A DNA stretch of 64,000 nucleotides from an uncultured Lachnospiraceae bacterium (GTDB taxonomy: Bacteria > Bacillota > Clostridia > Lachnospirales > Lachnospiraceae), in NCBI GenBank assembly GCA_947625015.1, contig CANQMR010000001.1:35624-99623 (forward strand), read 5' to 3'. The number at the start of each line of letters is the position of its first letter. The stretch's first letter is position 1. Shown in pieces: positions 35,090-43,740 of this stretch. The position numbers and the translations under genes are program-made. The notes below the pieces were generated by a model. That model searched no databases. It saw nothing but the letters and a program-made list of their open reading frames with translations, and had not been told where the DNA came from.

Positions 35090-35674
35090 ATGCGTGTGAT
35101 CGGGATAACGGGAGGAATCGGAACCGGGAAGAGTACCATTTTGAGGATAATGGAGGAAATGGGGGCTTACGTTTTAGAGGCGGACAGCTTAGCCCATAAT
35201 CTGATGGAGCCGGGACAGCCTGCCTATATCAGGATTGTGGAGTTCTTTGGGAGCGATATCATAAGGGAGGACGGAACCATTGACAGAGGGCGGTTAGGAC
35301 AGCTTGTGTTTCAAAATCCCGAGGCGCTTGAACAGCTCAACGGTATTGTGCATCCGGCGGTAAAGGAGTTCATTTTAAGGGATATAGAAGAAAAGAAAAA
35401 AAGCGGTAAGGTCAGATGGTATGTGATTGAGGCGGCTTTGCTAATTGAGGACGGCTACCGCTTAGTCTGCGATGAACTATGGTATATTCATGCGGAAAAA
35501 GAGGTGCGGATTGAACGGCTGCTTTCCGGCAGGGGCGGCACCCGGGAAAAATGGGAGCAGGTCATGGCAAACCAGTCGGCAGATGAATTTTACCGGGCAA
35601 ATTGCGATGTGGTGATTGATAATGGGAATAATTTGAAAAAAACCATAAATATGGTAAAAGATTTATTGTCCTAG
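35090..35674 (+). CDS. coaE: Dephospho-CoA kinase
   Basis: A 194-residue kinase for the last step of coenzyme A synthesis, phosphorylating dephospho-CoA with ATP. The P-loop GGIGTGKST begins near residue 8, followed by the substrate motif LEADSLAHNL and the lid RLLSGRGGTREKW. I chose ATG 35090, after GGGGATAGGG; an in-frame ATG at 35063 lies inside polA. The polA-coaE order is common in Firmicutes. Confidence 0.95.
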   Translation: MRVIGITGGIGTGKSTILRIMEEMGAYVLEADSLAHNLMEPGQPAYIRIVEFFGSDIIREDGTIDRGRLGQLVFQNPEALEQLNGIVHPAVKEFILRDIEEKKKSGKVRWYVIEAALLIEDGYRLVCDELWYIHAEKEVRIERLLSGRGGTREKWEQVMANQSADEFYRANCDVVIDNGNNLKKTINMVKDLLS

Positions 35675-35764
35675 ACTAGAGATTGTGGTATACTTATATA
35701 TTATATTAATTTTTAATATGTTTGAAAAATATGGACACCTATAATAGTGTGAAACAGGAGTAAT

Positions 35765-38032
35765 ATGGCAGGGATGACAAAGTATCCGGAGCCCCTTGTA
35801 TTTGGTTTGGATATCGGTACAAGAAGTATTGTCGGTACAGTGGGATATCGGGAAGGCAGCAAATTTAATATTGTGGCGCAAAGCGTGAAATTCCATGATA
35901 CCAGAGCCATGTTAGACGGCCAGATTCATGATATTAACAAAGTAGGCGAGGAGATTATTGCTGTCAAAGAGGATTTAGAGCGGCAGCTTCCCGGAAGGAA
36001 GTTGAAGGAAGTCTGCGTGGCGGCCGCCGGTCGTGTGTTAAAGACTATGATTTCCAAAGCCGATTATGAGTTCACTGAGAATACGGTGGTAACCCAGGAG
36101 CATATACATTCTTTGGAGATGTTAGGGGTGGAAAAAGCCCATGAACTGATGCTAAAGGATAACGACTCGGAAGTGAAGTTCTTCTGCGTGGGTTATACAG
36201 TGATGAAATATTATCTCAATGATTTTGAGATTAAGAATTTAGAGGGACATAAGGCGAGAAAGATTGCGGCGGATGTACTGGCTACTTTTTTGCCGGAAGA
36301 GGTAGTGGACGGTCTCTATGCGGCGGTAGCCATTGCCGGTCTTGAGATTTCCAATATGACGTTAGAGCCGATTGCGGCTATTCAGGTGGCGATTCCCGAC
36401 AGCCACAGACTGTTAAATATCGCCTTAGTGGACGTGGGGGCGGGAACCTCCGATATTTCCATTACCAAGGATGGGAGCATTATCGCCTATGGGATGCTGC
36501 CAAAGGCGGGCGATGAGCTTACGGAGACCATAGTCAGGGAATTTCTTGTGGACTTTGAGATGGCAGAGCGCATGAAGACGGTAAGCCCGAATAAGAAAAA
36601 TGCAGTATACAAGGATATTATGGGTATCAGCCACAAATTAGTCCAGCAGGATATCTATGATAAGCTAGATCCGGTAATCGAGGATATTACCAGCGATATT
36701 GCGAAGAAGATTAAGGAGTTAAACGGCAATAAATCCGTATCCGCTGTATTTGTCGTTGGCGGGGGCGGCAAGATTTACGGCTTTACGGAAAAGCTGGCCA
36801 AACATCTGGAACTGCCGCCGGAGCGGGTGGCCCTCCGGGGAGAAGAGGTTATGGGCTTTGTCAATATTCTGATGGAGGACGTCAAAAAGGACCCGCTGTT
36901 AGTAACGCCCATTGGAATCTGCCTGAATTTTTATGACCAGAAGAACCGCTTTGTCTATTTAATGGTAAATAATGAACGGGTAAAGCTCTATGACAATGAT
37001 AAATTAACTGTTTTTGATGCGGCCTTGGCCTATGGCCTGTCCAACAGTTCTATTTTTCCAAAGCGCGGCAGTGATTTAAACTATACGTTAAACGGCAAAA
37101 AGAAATTTGTCCGGGGAAGCGCCGGGGAACCGGCCCATATCAAATTGAATGGGGAAGAAGTGGGGATGAATCATTTCGTCAAGGCAGGAGACCAGATTGA
37201 GATTGTGGAGTCTACCATTGGCGCCCACGCAAAGGCTGTTTTAAATGAAGTGGTTGACCTTTCTTCTACGATTTCCTTTGTGGTAAACGACCTTACTGTC
37301 AACTGTCCTAAATACGCCAGTGTAAACGGGAGCCTGAAGTCGGAGTTTTACGAGATTCAGGACGGGGATGAAGTGGAGCTTTTGAATTATTATACCTTAA
37401 GCCAGCTTATGCAGTTTATGGATATTGAAACTCCCCATGAGGTCTTTGTCAATGGCGCAAGAGCCGGGGCCGACACGCGGATTTATGAGAATTTTAACGT
37501 GGCGTGGATTGATCGGGAGGAGATATATAAAGCAGAGCCTTTTGTGACAGAGGAAAAGGCGCCCGAGGAAAACCCGGAAACGGCAGATAAGAACAGGGAG
37601 GATGTACCGGACACTAAAGACCGGGAAAAGAAGGTTGAGAATATAGAAAGAATGGTCAGGGAGTCTGGTCAGGTGGCCAATGATGAGGCGGCAGCCGGTA
37701 AGGACAAACAGGCGGGGAAGATGCAGCAAAAGGCGGCCGGTAACAATGCTCAGGAAAAGGATGCGCCGACTAAGAATGACTATGTGAATCAGTGGATTGC
37801 CCGGAATGAAAAAAAGGGGCAGGCAATTACCATGGATGTAATAGTCAATGGAACGCCGATTACCCTGACGGGAAAGTCTAATTATGTATTTGTGGATATA
37901 TTTGATAAATATGAATTTGATTTAAAGACAATCAAGGGAACCACGCTGGTTCAGGAGTTGGACGGAAAGCCCGCAGAGCATTTCAGTCCCCTTCATGACG
38001 GCGCTGTAATAGGAATATATTGGAAGGAATAA
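35765..38032 (+). CDS. FtsA-like actin-fold ATPase with large C-terminal extension
   Basis: A 755-residue protein. Residues ~10-400 form an actin-like ATPase of the FtsA/PilM group: GLDIGTRSIVGTVGY (phosphate 1), IALVDVGAGTSDISI (phosphate 2) and AVFVVGGGGKIYGF (adenosine). Residues ~430-590 contain repeated short beta units with an NG turn (KLNGEEVGMNHFVKAGDQIE, VNGARAGADTRI), reminiscent of ubiquitin-like or TGS folds. A charged linker (~600-690) leads to a last similar unit, VIVNGTPITLTGKSNYVFVD. True FtsA is ~420 residues and lies next to ftsZ; this is a different paralogue. Its role is unknown. It is 4 nt upstream of a diguanylate cyclase. Confidence 0.75.
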   Translation: MAGMTKYPEPLVFGLDIGTRSIVGTVGYREGSKFNIVAQSVKFHDTRAMLDGQIHDINKVGEEIIAVKEDLERQLPGRKLKEVCVAAAGRVLKTMISKADYEFTENTVVTQEHIHSLEMLGVEKAHELMLKDNDSEVKFFCVGYTVMKYYLNDFEIKNLEGHKARKIAADVLATFLPEEVVDGLYAAVAIAGLEISNMTLEPIAAIQVAIPDSHRLLNIALVDVGAGTSDISITKDGSIIAYGMLPKAGDELTETIVREFLVDFEMAERMKTVSPNKKNAVYKDIMGISHKLVQQDIYDKLDPVIEDITSDIAKKIKELNGNKSVSAVFVVGGGGKIYGFTEKLAKHLELPPERVALRGEEVMGFVNILMEDVKKDPLLVTPIGICLNFYDQKNRFVYLMVNNERVKLYDNDKLTVFDAALAYGLSNSSIFPKRGSDLNYTLNGKKKFVRGSAGEPAHIKLNGEEVGMNHFVKAGDQIEIVESTIGAHAKAVLNEVVDLSSTISFVVNDLTVNCPKYASVNGSLKSEFYEIQDGDEVELLNYYTLSQLMQFMDIETPHEVFVNGARAGADTRIYENFNVAWIDREEIYKAEPFVTEEKAPEENPETADKNREDVPDTKDREKKVENIERMVRESGQVANDEAAAGKDKQAGKMQQKAAGNNAQEKDAPTKNDYVNQWIARNEKKGQAITMDVIVNGTPITLTGKSNYVFVDIFDKYEFDLKTIKGTTLVQELDGKPAEHFSPLHDGAVIGIYWKE

Positions 38033-38035
38033 GAT

Positions 38036-39730
38036 ATGGACACAAAATCATTGATTGAACTACAGAAGAAACAAATCATGATGCATAGAACCGTCTATGT
38101 ATTGTTCTGTTTTTTAAGAATTGCCCTGCAATTTTTGAATCGGGAGATTCAGGTGAAAAACACCGTAATCATTGTAGGCTTTGTTGTTGTGTGCGTGATT
38201 TTAGAGGAATTTTTCTATCGTTATGATTATATGCGGAAGCTGTCGGTTGCACAGGCTACCAGATATATCCAGTGTATTATAGCTGCCCTAATCCTTTGCT
38301 TTGTGCAGAACAATGACCCATCCACCGTATCTGTGGTTGCGCTGCTCACTATGTTTTTGGTGGATTATTTTCTTACCATGGGAATTACGGATAAGGAAAG
38401 CCTGGCGACTTATATGATATATGTGGGCATTCCGATTTTGGTGGTTTTGGTGTATAAGGTGTCCTCCAGTACAGCCAACGAATGGATTTTCATGTTCTTT
38501 GATATGATTGTCCTATTGGTTGTCCTGTTCTTTGAAGCCTTAGCTTTTGTCAGCTATATGCGCAACATGGACACCATGATTTTTACCCAGCGTCATGAGA
38601 TGGACGATATTGCGGAGCAGAATGAGAATATTCTGCAAATGCAGGATAAGTTAAAAAGTACCAATGACGCCCTGACTTTGCAGAAGATTGAATTACAGAC
38701 CGCCAACAAGCAGATTAAGATGGCGAATAAGGAAATGTTAGCCCAGGCGGAGATTCTTCACTATATTGCCATGTCCTTTGATGTGTCTAAGATTTCCAAC
38801 CAGATTACCGACGCCATTATGCAGGTAAAGAAGCTGGGGTTCTGTGCGGTGTATATCAAAAAAGGCGTCTATCTGAATAAATATGCCAACTATGTGATCA
38901 AGACAGACATCGGACTTTTGCAGGGGAAAATCCGGGAGAGCATGGAAGATGTGTATATGGAAATGACCGCTGAGGGACAGTTAGAGGCAGTCTACCATGA
39001 GAATGTAGGAGAAGAATTTCCATTTCTGAAGGAAGTGCGGATCAATTCCGTATATGTGAAGGTGTTAGGCATGGATAACGATACCTATGGACTGTTTATG
39101 ATTGGCGACGGCAGACCGGGGCTGTTTTCCGACAATATGTCCTTTTATGATGCGATTATCGCCCAGTTTGATATTGCCATCAACAATGCCAAGATTTATA
39201 ACGAAATGCAGCATATGGCAAGAAAGGACGGCCTGACCGGAATCAATAACCGGATATATTTTACCCAGTTATTTAAGGAGACTGTGGACAAAATTAAAAA
39301 TTCCAACGGCTGTGTCAGTGTGGCCCTGTTTGATATTGACAAGTTCAAAAATGTCAATGATACCTATGGGCATTTAGCGGGCGATGAAGTGATTAAGCGG
39401 ATTGCTTCTGTGACGGAAGAGCATATTGACAGGTACAATGGTTTTGTGTGCCGGTATGGCGGCGAGGAATTTGTGGCTGTTTTACCGGGGAGAAAATTAG
39501 AAGTAGCCCAGCCGATTATCGAAGAATTGTTTGAGGAGTTGTGCCGGCAGGTGGTACATTATAATGAATATGAGATTCATATGAGCGTCAGCATCGGCCT
39601 TACCGCCTATCCGGAGGTGTGCAAGGACACAGACGAGCTGTTAAAGCGGGCGGACTGGTGTATGTATTATGCCAAGGAGCATGGACGGCATCAGATCAAT
39701 GTGGATGACGGCAGCGTGGAGAGAATGTAA
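38036..39730 (+). CDS. Membrane-bound diguanylate cyclase (GGDEF)
   Basis: A 564-residue protein. About five or six membrane helices lie within residues ~20-180, then a coiled coil (~185-240), a GAF-like sensor region (~240-390) and a C-terminal GGDEF domain. The active-site loop reads RYGGEEF, with [21 protein letters not shown] upstream, so cyclic di-GMP synthesis is expected. No EAL or HD-GYP partner is nearby. It starts 4 nt after the FtsA-like gene and ends just before ackA, so the two genes may form one operon with ackA. Confidence 0.9.
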   Translation: MDTKSLIELQKKQIMMHRTVYVLFCFLRIALQFLNREIQVKNTVIIVGFVVVCVILEEFFYRYDYMRKLSVAQATRYIQCIIAALILCFVQNNDPSTVSVVALLTMFLVDYFLTMGITDKESLATYMIYVGIPILVVLVYKVSSSTANEWIFMFFDMIVLLVVLFFEALAFVSYMRNMDTMIFTQRHEMDDIAEQNENILQMQDKLKSTNDALTLQKIELQTANKQIKMANKEMLAQAEILHYIAMSFDVSKISNQITDAIMQVKKLGFCAVYIKKGVYLNKYANYVIKTDIGLLQGKIRESMEDVYMEMTAEGQLEAVYHENVGEEFPFLKEVRINSVYVKVLGMDNDTYGLFMIGDGRPGLFSDNMSFYDAIIAQFDIAINNAKIYNEMQHMARKDGLTGINNRIYFTQLFKETVDKIKNSNGCVSVALFDIDKFKNVNDTYGHLAGDEVIKRIASVTEEHIDRYNGFVCRYGGEEFVAVLPGRKLEVAQPIIEELFEELCRQVVHYNEYEIHMSVSIGLTAYPEVCKDTDELLKRADWCMYYAKEHGRHQINVDDGSVERM

Positions 39731-39755
39731 TATTAGGATATGGAGGCTATATATA

Positions 39756-40943
39756 ATGAATGTATTTGTAGTGAATTGCGGCAGTTCCTCTCTGAAATAT
39801 CAGTTGATTGATTCAGAGACGGAGAAAGTAATTGCAAAAGGGCTTTGCGAGCGGATTGGCATTGACGGAAGGCTTACCCATAAGCCGGCCGGAAAAGCGG
39901 ATGTGGTAAAGGAAGTTCCGATGCCGGATCATCAGCGTGCGGTTTCCTATGTGTTAGAGGCATTGACCGATGCGGATACCGGAGTGATTAAGGATTTATC
40001 CGCGATTGACGCAGTAGGACACAGGATTGTACATGGCGGGGAGAAATTTGCAAGTTCCGTTATTATTACGGACGAGGTGATTGCGGCTATTGAGGAATGC
40101 AGTGATTTGGCGCCTTTGCATAATCCGGCTAACCTGATTGGCATTTCGGCCTGCCGGGCGCTGATGCCGGAGGTTCCGATGGTGGCTGTGTTTGATACGG
40201 CATTTCACCAGACCATGCCGAAGGAGGCATATCTCTATGGGATTCCATATGAATATTATGAGAAATATAAGATTCGCAAGTATGGTTTCCATGGCACTTC
40301 CCACAGCTTTGTGTCCAAACGGTTGTTGTCTATCATTGGCAAGGAGAATCAGGAATCAAAGGTGATTGTCTGCCATTTGGGAAACGGTTCTTCCATTACC
40401 GCAGTAAAGAACGGCAAGTCTGTAGACACCAGTATGGGATTTACCCCTCTTGACGGACTGATTATGGGGACAAGAAGCGGCAGCCTTGATCCGGCTGTAG
40501 TACAGTATTTAGCCGGGAAGCTTACCTGCTCCGTAGATGAGGTAATGGACATTCTGAATAAAAAGTCCGGCGTACAGGGGATTTCAGGTGTGTCCAGTGA
40601 TTTTAGGGATTTAGATGAGGCCAGCGCCGGCGGCAATAAGCGGGCGGCTACGGCCTTGGAAATGTTTGCCTATCGTGCAGCCAGTTATATCGGCTCCTAT
40701 GTGATGGCCATGAACGGCGTGGACGCCATTGCTTTTACAGCGGGAATCGGAGAAAATAATATTAATATGCGGAGGGCAATCTGCAACCATTTAGGATATC
40801 TCGGCATTACATTAGATGAGGAGGCAAATTCTGTTAGAGGAGAAGAGATCCGGATTTCCACAGCGGACTCCGCCACTGCCGTCTATGTCATTCCCACCAA
40901 CGAAGAATTAGCCATTGCGCGGGAGACGGTGGCCCTTTTATAA
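39756..40943 (+). CDS. ackA: Acetate kinase
   Basis: A 395-residue kinase that makes ATP and acetate from acetyl phosphate, or the reverse. The signatures [43 protein letters not shown] and [17 protein letters not shown] are all present. I chose ATG 39756 with TGGAGG upstream; the open frame begins inside the cyclase gene. No pta gene is adjacent. In many Clostridia ackA is followed by yceD-rpmF; here a decayed locus and palindrome copy 3 lie between. Confidence 0.96.
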   Translation: MNVFVVNCGSSSLKYQLIDSETEKVIAKGLCERIGIDGRLTHKPAGKADVVKEVPMPDHQRAVSYVLEALTDADTGVIKDLSAIDAVGHRIVHGGEKFASSVIITDEVIAAIEECSDLAPLHNPANLIGISACRALMPEVPMVAVFDTAFHQTMPKEAYLYGIPYEYYEKYKIRKYGFHGTSHSFVSKRLLSIIGKENQESKVIVCHLGNGSSITAVKNGKSVDTSMGFTPLDGLIMGTRSGSLDPAVVQYLAGKLTCSVDEVMDILNKKSGVQGISGVSSDFRDLDEASAGGNKRAATALEMFAYRAASYIGSYVMAMNGVDAIAFTAGIGENNINMRRAICNHLGYLGITLDEEANSVRGEEIRISTADSATAVYVIPTNEELAIARETVALL

Positions 40944-41000
40944 ATGAAAGCCTGTAACTCAAAGACTTGTAATCGTGATATTGATTAGAAAGGGACATTC

Positions 41001-41198
41001 ATGGAAGCGGTAAAAAGTATAGATGATTTCAAACGTTTTTTGGAAATAAATCGAGAAAAAATTCGTGTAAACGCCGTAAATGCTGATGATATCTCAGTGG
41101 ATGACGAGTGGATGCAAGAAAATCAATGGGATGAAGTTTATAAGCAAGGAGAAAACAGGATGGGGAATAACCAGCAAGGGAAAAAAACATCCATATAG
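41001..41198 (+). pseudogene. Antitoxin-like N-terminal remnant
   Basis: A 65-codon ORF with AGAAAGGGA before ATG 41001. Residues 1-49 (IDDFKRFLEINREKIRVNAV, then DDISVDDEWMQENQWDEVYK) look like a complete small acidic antitoxin-type protein of MazF/PemK systems. After residue 50 the frame runs into sequence whose +1 frame continues as a toxin-like protein, so the last 15 residues are out of frame. I infer an internal deletion or frameshift that joined antitoxin and toxin genes. Function is unlikely. Confidence 0.5.
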
Positions 41199-41778
41199 TA
41201 TTAAGATTGATGACTGGCAAAAGGCTGGGTTGAAAATGGAGTCGTGGGCTAGAATCGACAGAATTGTCAGTACGAGTGAATGGCGAATGGAAAAGAAAAT
41301 AGGAGATTTATCAAAAGCAGATTTGTTGAAAATAACTCAATTGATAGCAGAGCATGTTGCAAACACATTTCATGAGTTTTCACTGTTGGCGATTACAAAT
41401 CCTGAAGGAAAATTTTTGCAGGTATATGATGAAAGATGGGATTGTTGGCTGTTTCCATATTATAGAACTGTTGATAATAATAATAAATCAAATATAGATG
41501 AAAAGGCTAGCGAGTTGTTGCAGTTAGATGTTACGACGGAATATGTGGCTCATGCTGTTCATTGTAAGTATTCGGTCAGTGATGATGTATATAAACAATA
41601 CAAGCATACATTGTATAAAATTGCATTGAAAGAAGTTCCTCAAACCATGGATTGCGGTACCTTTGATTTGGGTGAGAAGCAGTATGCGTGGAAAACGCTA
41701 AAAGAGTTGGAAACAGACAGAAACACTATTGAAAAAAACGATGATGTTATTGCGTTTGTAAAAACTAAATGTAAGTAA
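41131..41778 (+). pseudogene. PemK/MazF-like toxin lacking its N-terminus, joined to a NUDIX-like or unknown domain
   Basis: An open frame from 41080 (possible start ATG 41131) encodes ~215 residues. GWGITSKGKKHPYSIKIDDW followed by ESWARIDRIVSTSEWRMEKKIGDLSKADLLKI resembles the second half of PemK/MazF-type endoribonucleases, but the first ~50 residues of such toxins, with the catalytic N-terminal strand, are missing. The remaining ~130 residues (HEFSLLAITNPEGKFLQVYD, DVTTEYVAHAVHCKYSV) resemble a NUDIX-type fold without a NUDIX box. The gene is AT-rich. Palindrome copy 3 overlaps its stop codon. Confidence 0.45.
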
Positions 41779-42306
41779 CTTAAGCCCCCTGCTTTACTTG
41801 CAGTTTTAGCGGATAAGTTCCGGCTGTCCGCCCTGTCAACACTGGTATACCGCCGAAAGATAATCCCTGTCCTATTTTTCCTGACACGCGGTTTTTTAGA
41901 AATCCGCTGCCGTCCCGTCCTGCATGAAGCACGTGCGAAGAAGTGTCTGAGCACCGGGTTTGGGGTGCTGGGCAAACATCTTAAGCCACGCTTGCGCTCT
42001 GTTAAGAACGCAACGGTACTAAGCGGAGGACATAAAAGTCTATAGAATACGATACATTTTTATGTCCTCCGCAAGTACCGGCGTTCTTAAAGGGGCTTTA
42101 GATGTTTCCCAGCCACCCCTTCCCGGTGTGAGTTCTTCGAAAGCACGTGCAATCAAACATGCAGGACGGGACGGCAGCAGAATTTCTTAAAACCGAAACC
42201 AGTGCAGGAAAAATAGGACAGGGATTATCTTCGGCGGAAATACAGATAAAGGGCGGACAGCCGGAACTTATCCGCTAGATGCTGGCAGAAAGGGGGCTTA
42301 AGTTAC
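41775..42306. repeat. Long palindromic element, copy 3 (B arm first)
   Basis: A ~532-nt palindrome in the opposite orientation to copies 1 and 2. Outer stems are GTAACTTAAGCCCCCT (41775-41790) with 42291-42306, perfect over 16 bp, and a second near-perfect stem from AGCGGATAAGTTCCGG onward (about 41808-41834 with 42249-42275). The inner stem 41909-41926 pairs with 42158-42175 and reads CCCGTCC/GGACGGG where copy 1 has TTTCTCC/GGAGAAA. The apical stem 42023-42037 pairs with 42058-42072 and differs wholly from the other copies. Its outer end overlaps the upstream stop codon. It is the most diverged copy. Confidence 0.9.
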
Positions 42307-42331
42307 AGGGATATATTTTGTTAAAATTTTG

Positions 42332-42360
42332 TTGACAAAGATAGGGAAAGTATGTATAAT
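42332..42360 (+). promoter_or_regulatory. Promoter of yceD-rpmF
   Basis: Consensus TTGACA (42332-42337), 17-nt spacer, TATAAT (42355-42360). It starts 26 nt beyond palindrome copy 3. Confidence 0.9.
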
Positions 42361-42390
42361 AATCGACGTGTGAGTTGAGGAGATAGGGAT

Positions 42391-42924
42391 ATGAAAGTCA
42401 ACTTATATGAGGCGGCGCCTGTTGCGGGCAGGGAGATTATTGTCAAAGCGCAGGTGGAAGAACAGGCAATCACTTTTTATGGAGAACAGATAACCGTTAA
42501 GGGTAAGGATTCTTTTGAACTGGCTGTAAGGCGTGAGAAGAAGGATGTAGTATCTGTGGTGTGTGATGTTCCTGTAGAGGTTGTCAGAAGCTGTGGCCGT
42601 TGTTTGGAAACGGTTGTCCGGGATTATGATTTACACATAGAACGGACATTGAATGTAGCTGACAAAGAGGCTTATTCCGACGGGGAGACCCAGCCGGATT
42701 TGATAAGTTATATTGAAGACTGTACTCTGGATGTAGACATGCTCGTTTTGGATGAGTTATATACCATGCTTCCGATGAAGGTTCTCTGCAAGGAGGACTG
42801 CAAAGGAATCTGTAAGGTGTGTGGAACCAATCTGAATAAGAGCACATGTAATTGTGACCAGAGGGTTCCAGATCCAAGAATGGCAGTTTTTAGTGATATC
42901 TTCAATCAGTTTAAGGAGGTGTGA
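42391..42924 (+). CDS. yceD: YceD family protein (DUF177)
   Basis: A 177-residue member of the YceD/DUF177 family, always found next to rpmF and thought to act in 23S rRNA metabolism or L32 assembly. The family core is RSCGRCLETV and DVDMLVLDELYTMLPMKVLC, followed by the cysteine-rich C-terminus CKEDCKGICKVCGTNLNKST that may bind zinc. ATG 42391 has GAGGAGAT upstream. rpmF follows after 3 nt. Confidence 0.9.
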   Translation: MKVNLYEAAPVAGREIIVKAQVEEQAITFYGEQITVKGKDSFELAVRREKKDVVSVVCDVPVEVVRSCGRCLETVVRDYDLHIERTLNVADKEAYSDGETQPDLISYIEDCTLDVDMLVLDELYTMLPMKVLCKEDCKGICKVCGTNLNKSTCNCDQRVPDPRMAVFSDIFNQFKEV

Positions 42925-42927
42925 ATA

Positions 42928-43104
42928 ATGTCTATCTGTCCAAAGAATAAATCTTCAAAGGGAAGAAGAGATCAGAGAAGAGCTAACTGGAAGATGACTG
43001 CTCCGACTTTAGTAAGATGTTCTAAGTGCGGAGAGTTAATGGTTCCTCACAGAGTTTGCAAGAAGTGTGGAAGCTATAACAAAAAAGAAATCATCGAGGC
43101 ATAA
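42928..43104 (+). CDS. rpmF: 50S ribosomal protein L32
   Basis: A 58-residue ribosomal protein, too short for many ORF callers. It begins MSICPKNKSSKGRRDQRRAN, the conserved L32 start, and has a zinc ribbon from two C-x2-C pairs, CSKC and CKKC. TAAGGAGG lies just before ATG 42928. The pairing with yceD confirms it. Confidence 0.96.
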   Translation: MSICPKNKSSKGRRDQRRANWKMTAPTLVRCSKCGELMVPHRVCKKCGSYNKKEIIEA

Positions 43105-43174
43105 TTTGGCAAAAAACACTTGCTTTTTTTGGAAGGAAGTGTTATTCTTGTAAGGTAGCATATTGATTTAAGTA

Positions 43175-43202
43175 AGAGAGTGGGCAGTTTGGTCCACTCT
43201 CT
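43175..43202 (+). terminator. Probable terminator after rpmF
   Basis: The stem AGAGAGTGG / CCACTCTCT is followed by TTATATGTT. The T-run is modest. A second hairpin (AACACTT / AAGTGTT) lies at about 43118-43143. Confidence 0.55.
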
Positions 43203-43243
43203 TTATATGTTATCTACAACTTAATAGAGAAAGGTGGTCATTT

Positions 43244-43717
43244 ATGACTAAGAAACAGATTGAGGCCACATGCGAGGAACTGGTTGCGCCCATTTTATCC
43301 GGGCGGGGATTTGAACTGGTAGATGTGGAGTATGTGAAGGAAGGCGCTAATTATTATCTGCGGGTATATGCGGATAAGGAGGGCGGCATTACCATTGATG
43401 ATTGCGTGGAGGTAAGCCGGGAACTCAGCCCAAAGTTAGACGCCTATGATGAGAAGATGAAGGACCCTTATATATTGGAAGTCAGTTCTCCGGGACTCTT
43501 GCGGCCCCTTAAGAAGGATAAGGATTTTCAACGGAATCTGGGGAAGATGCTGGAGATAAAGCTGTTCCGGCCTTTGACAGATAAAGGGAATAAGGAATTT
43601 GAGGCGGAACTTAAGGAATTTGATGATAAGACCATTACGGTTTTATTTGAAGATGATACAGAAAGCGTCATTGAGCGCAGCAACTTAGCGCTTGTTAGAT
43701 TAGCATTTGATTTTTAA
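43244..43717 (+). CDS. rimP: Ribosome maturation factor RimP
   Basis: A 157-residue 30S assembly factor. It has LVDVEYVKEGANYYLRVYAD and GGITIDDCVEVSRELSPKLD in the N-terminal domain, LEVSSPGLLRPLKKDKDF in the middle, and an SH3-like C-terminal domain. AAAGGTGG precedes ATG 43244. It opens the rimP-nusA-ylxR-ylxQ-infB-rbfA cluster, standard in Firmicutes. Confidence 0.95.
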   Translation: MTKKQIEATCEELVAPILSGRGFELVDVEYVKEGANYYLRVYADKEGGITIDDCVEVSRELSPKLDAYDEKMKDPYILEVSSPGLLRPLKKDKDFQRNLGKMLEIKLFRPLTDKGNKEFEAELKEFDDKTITVLFEDDTESVIERSNLALVRLAFDF

Positions 43718-43740
43718 TAGAATGAAGGAGGAATCAGAAA

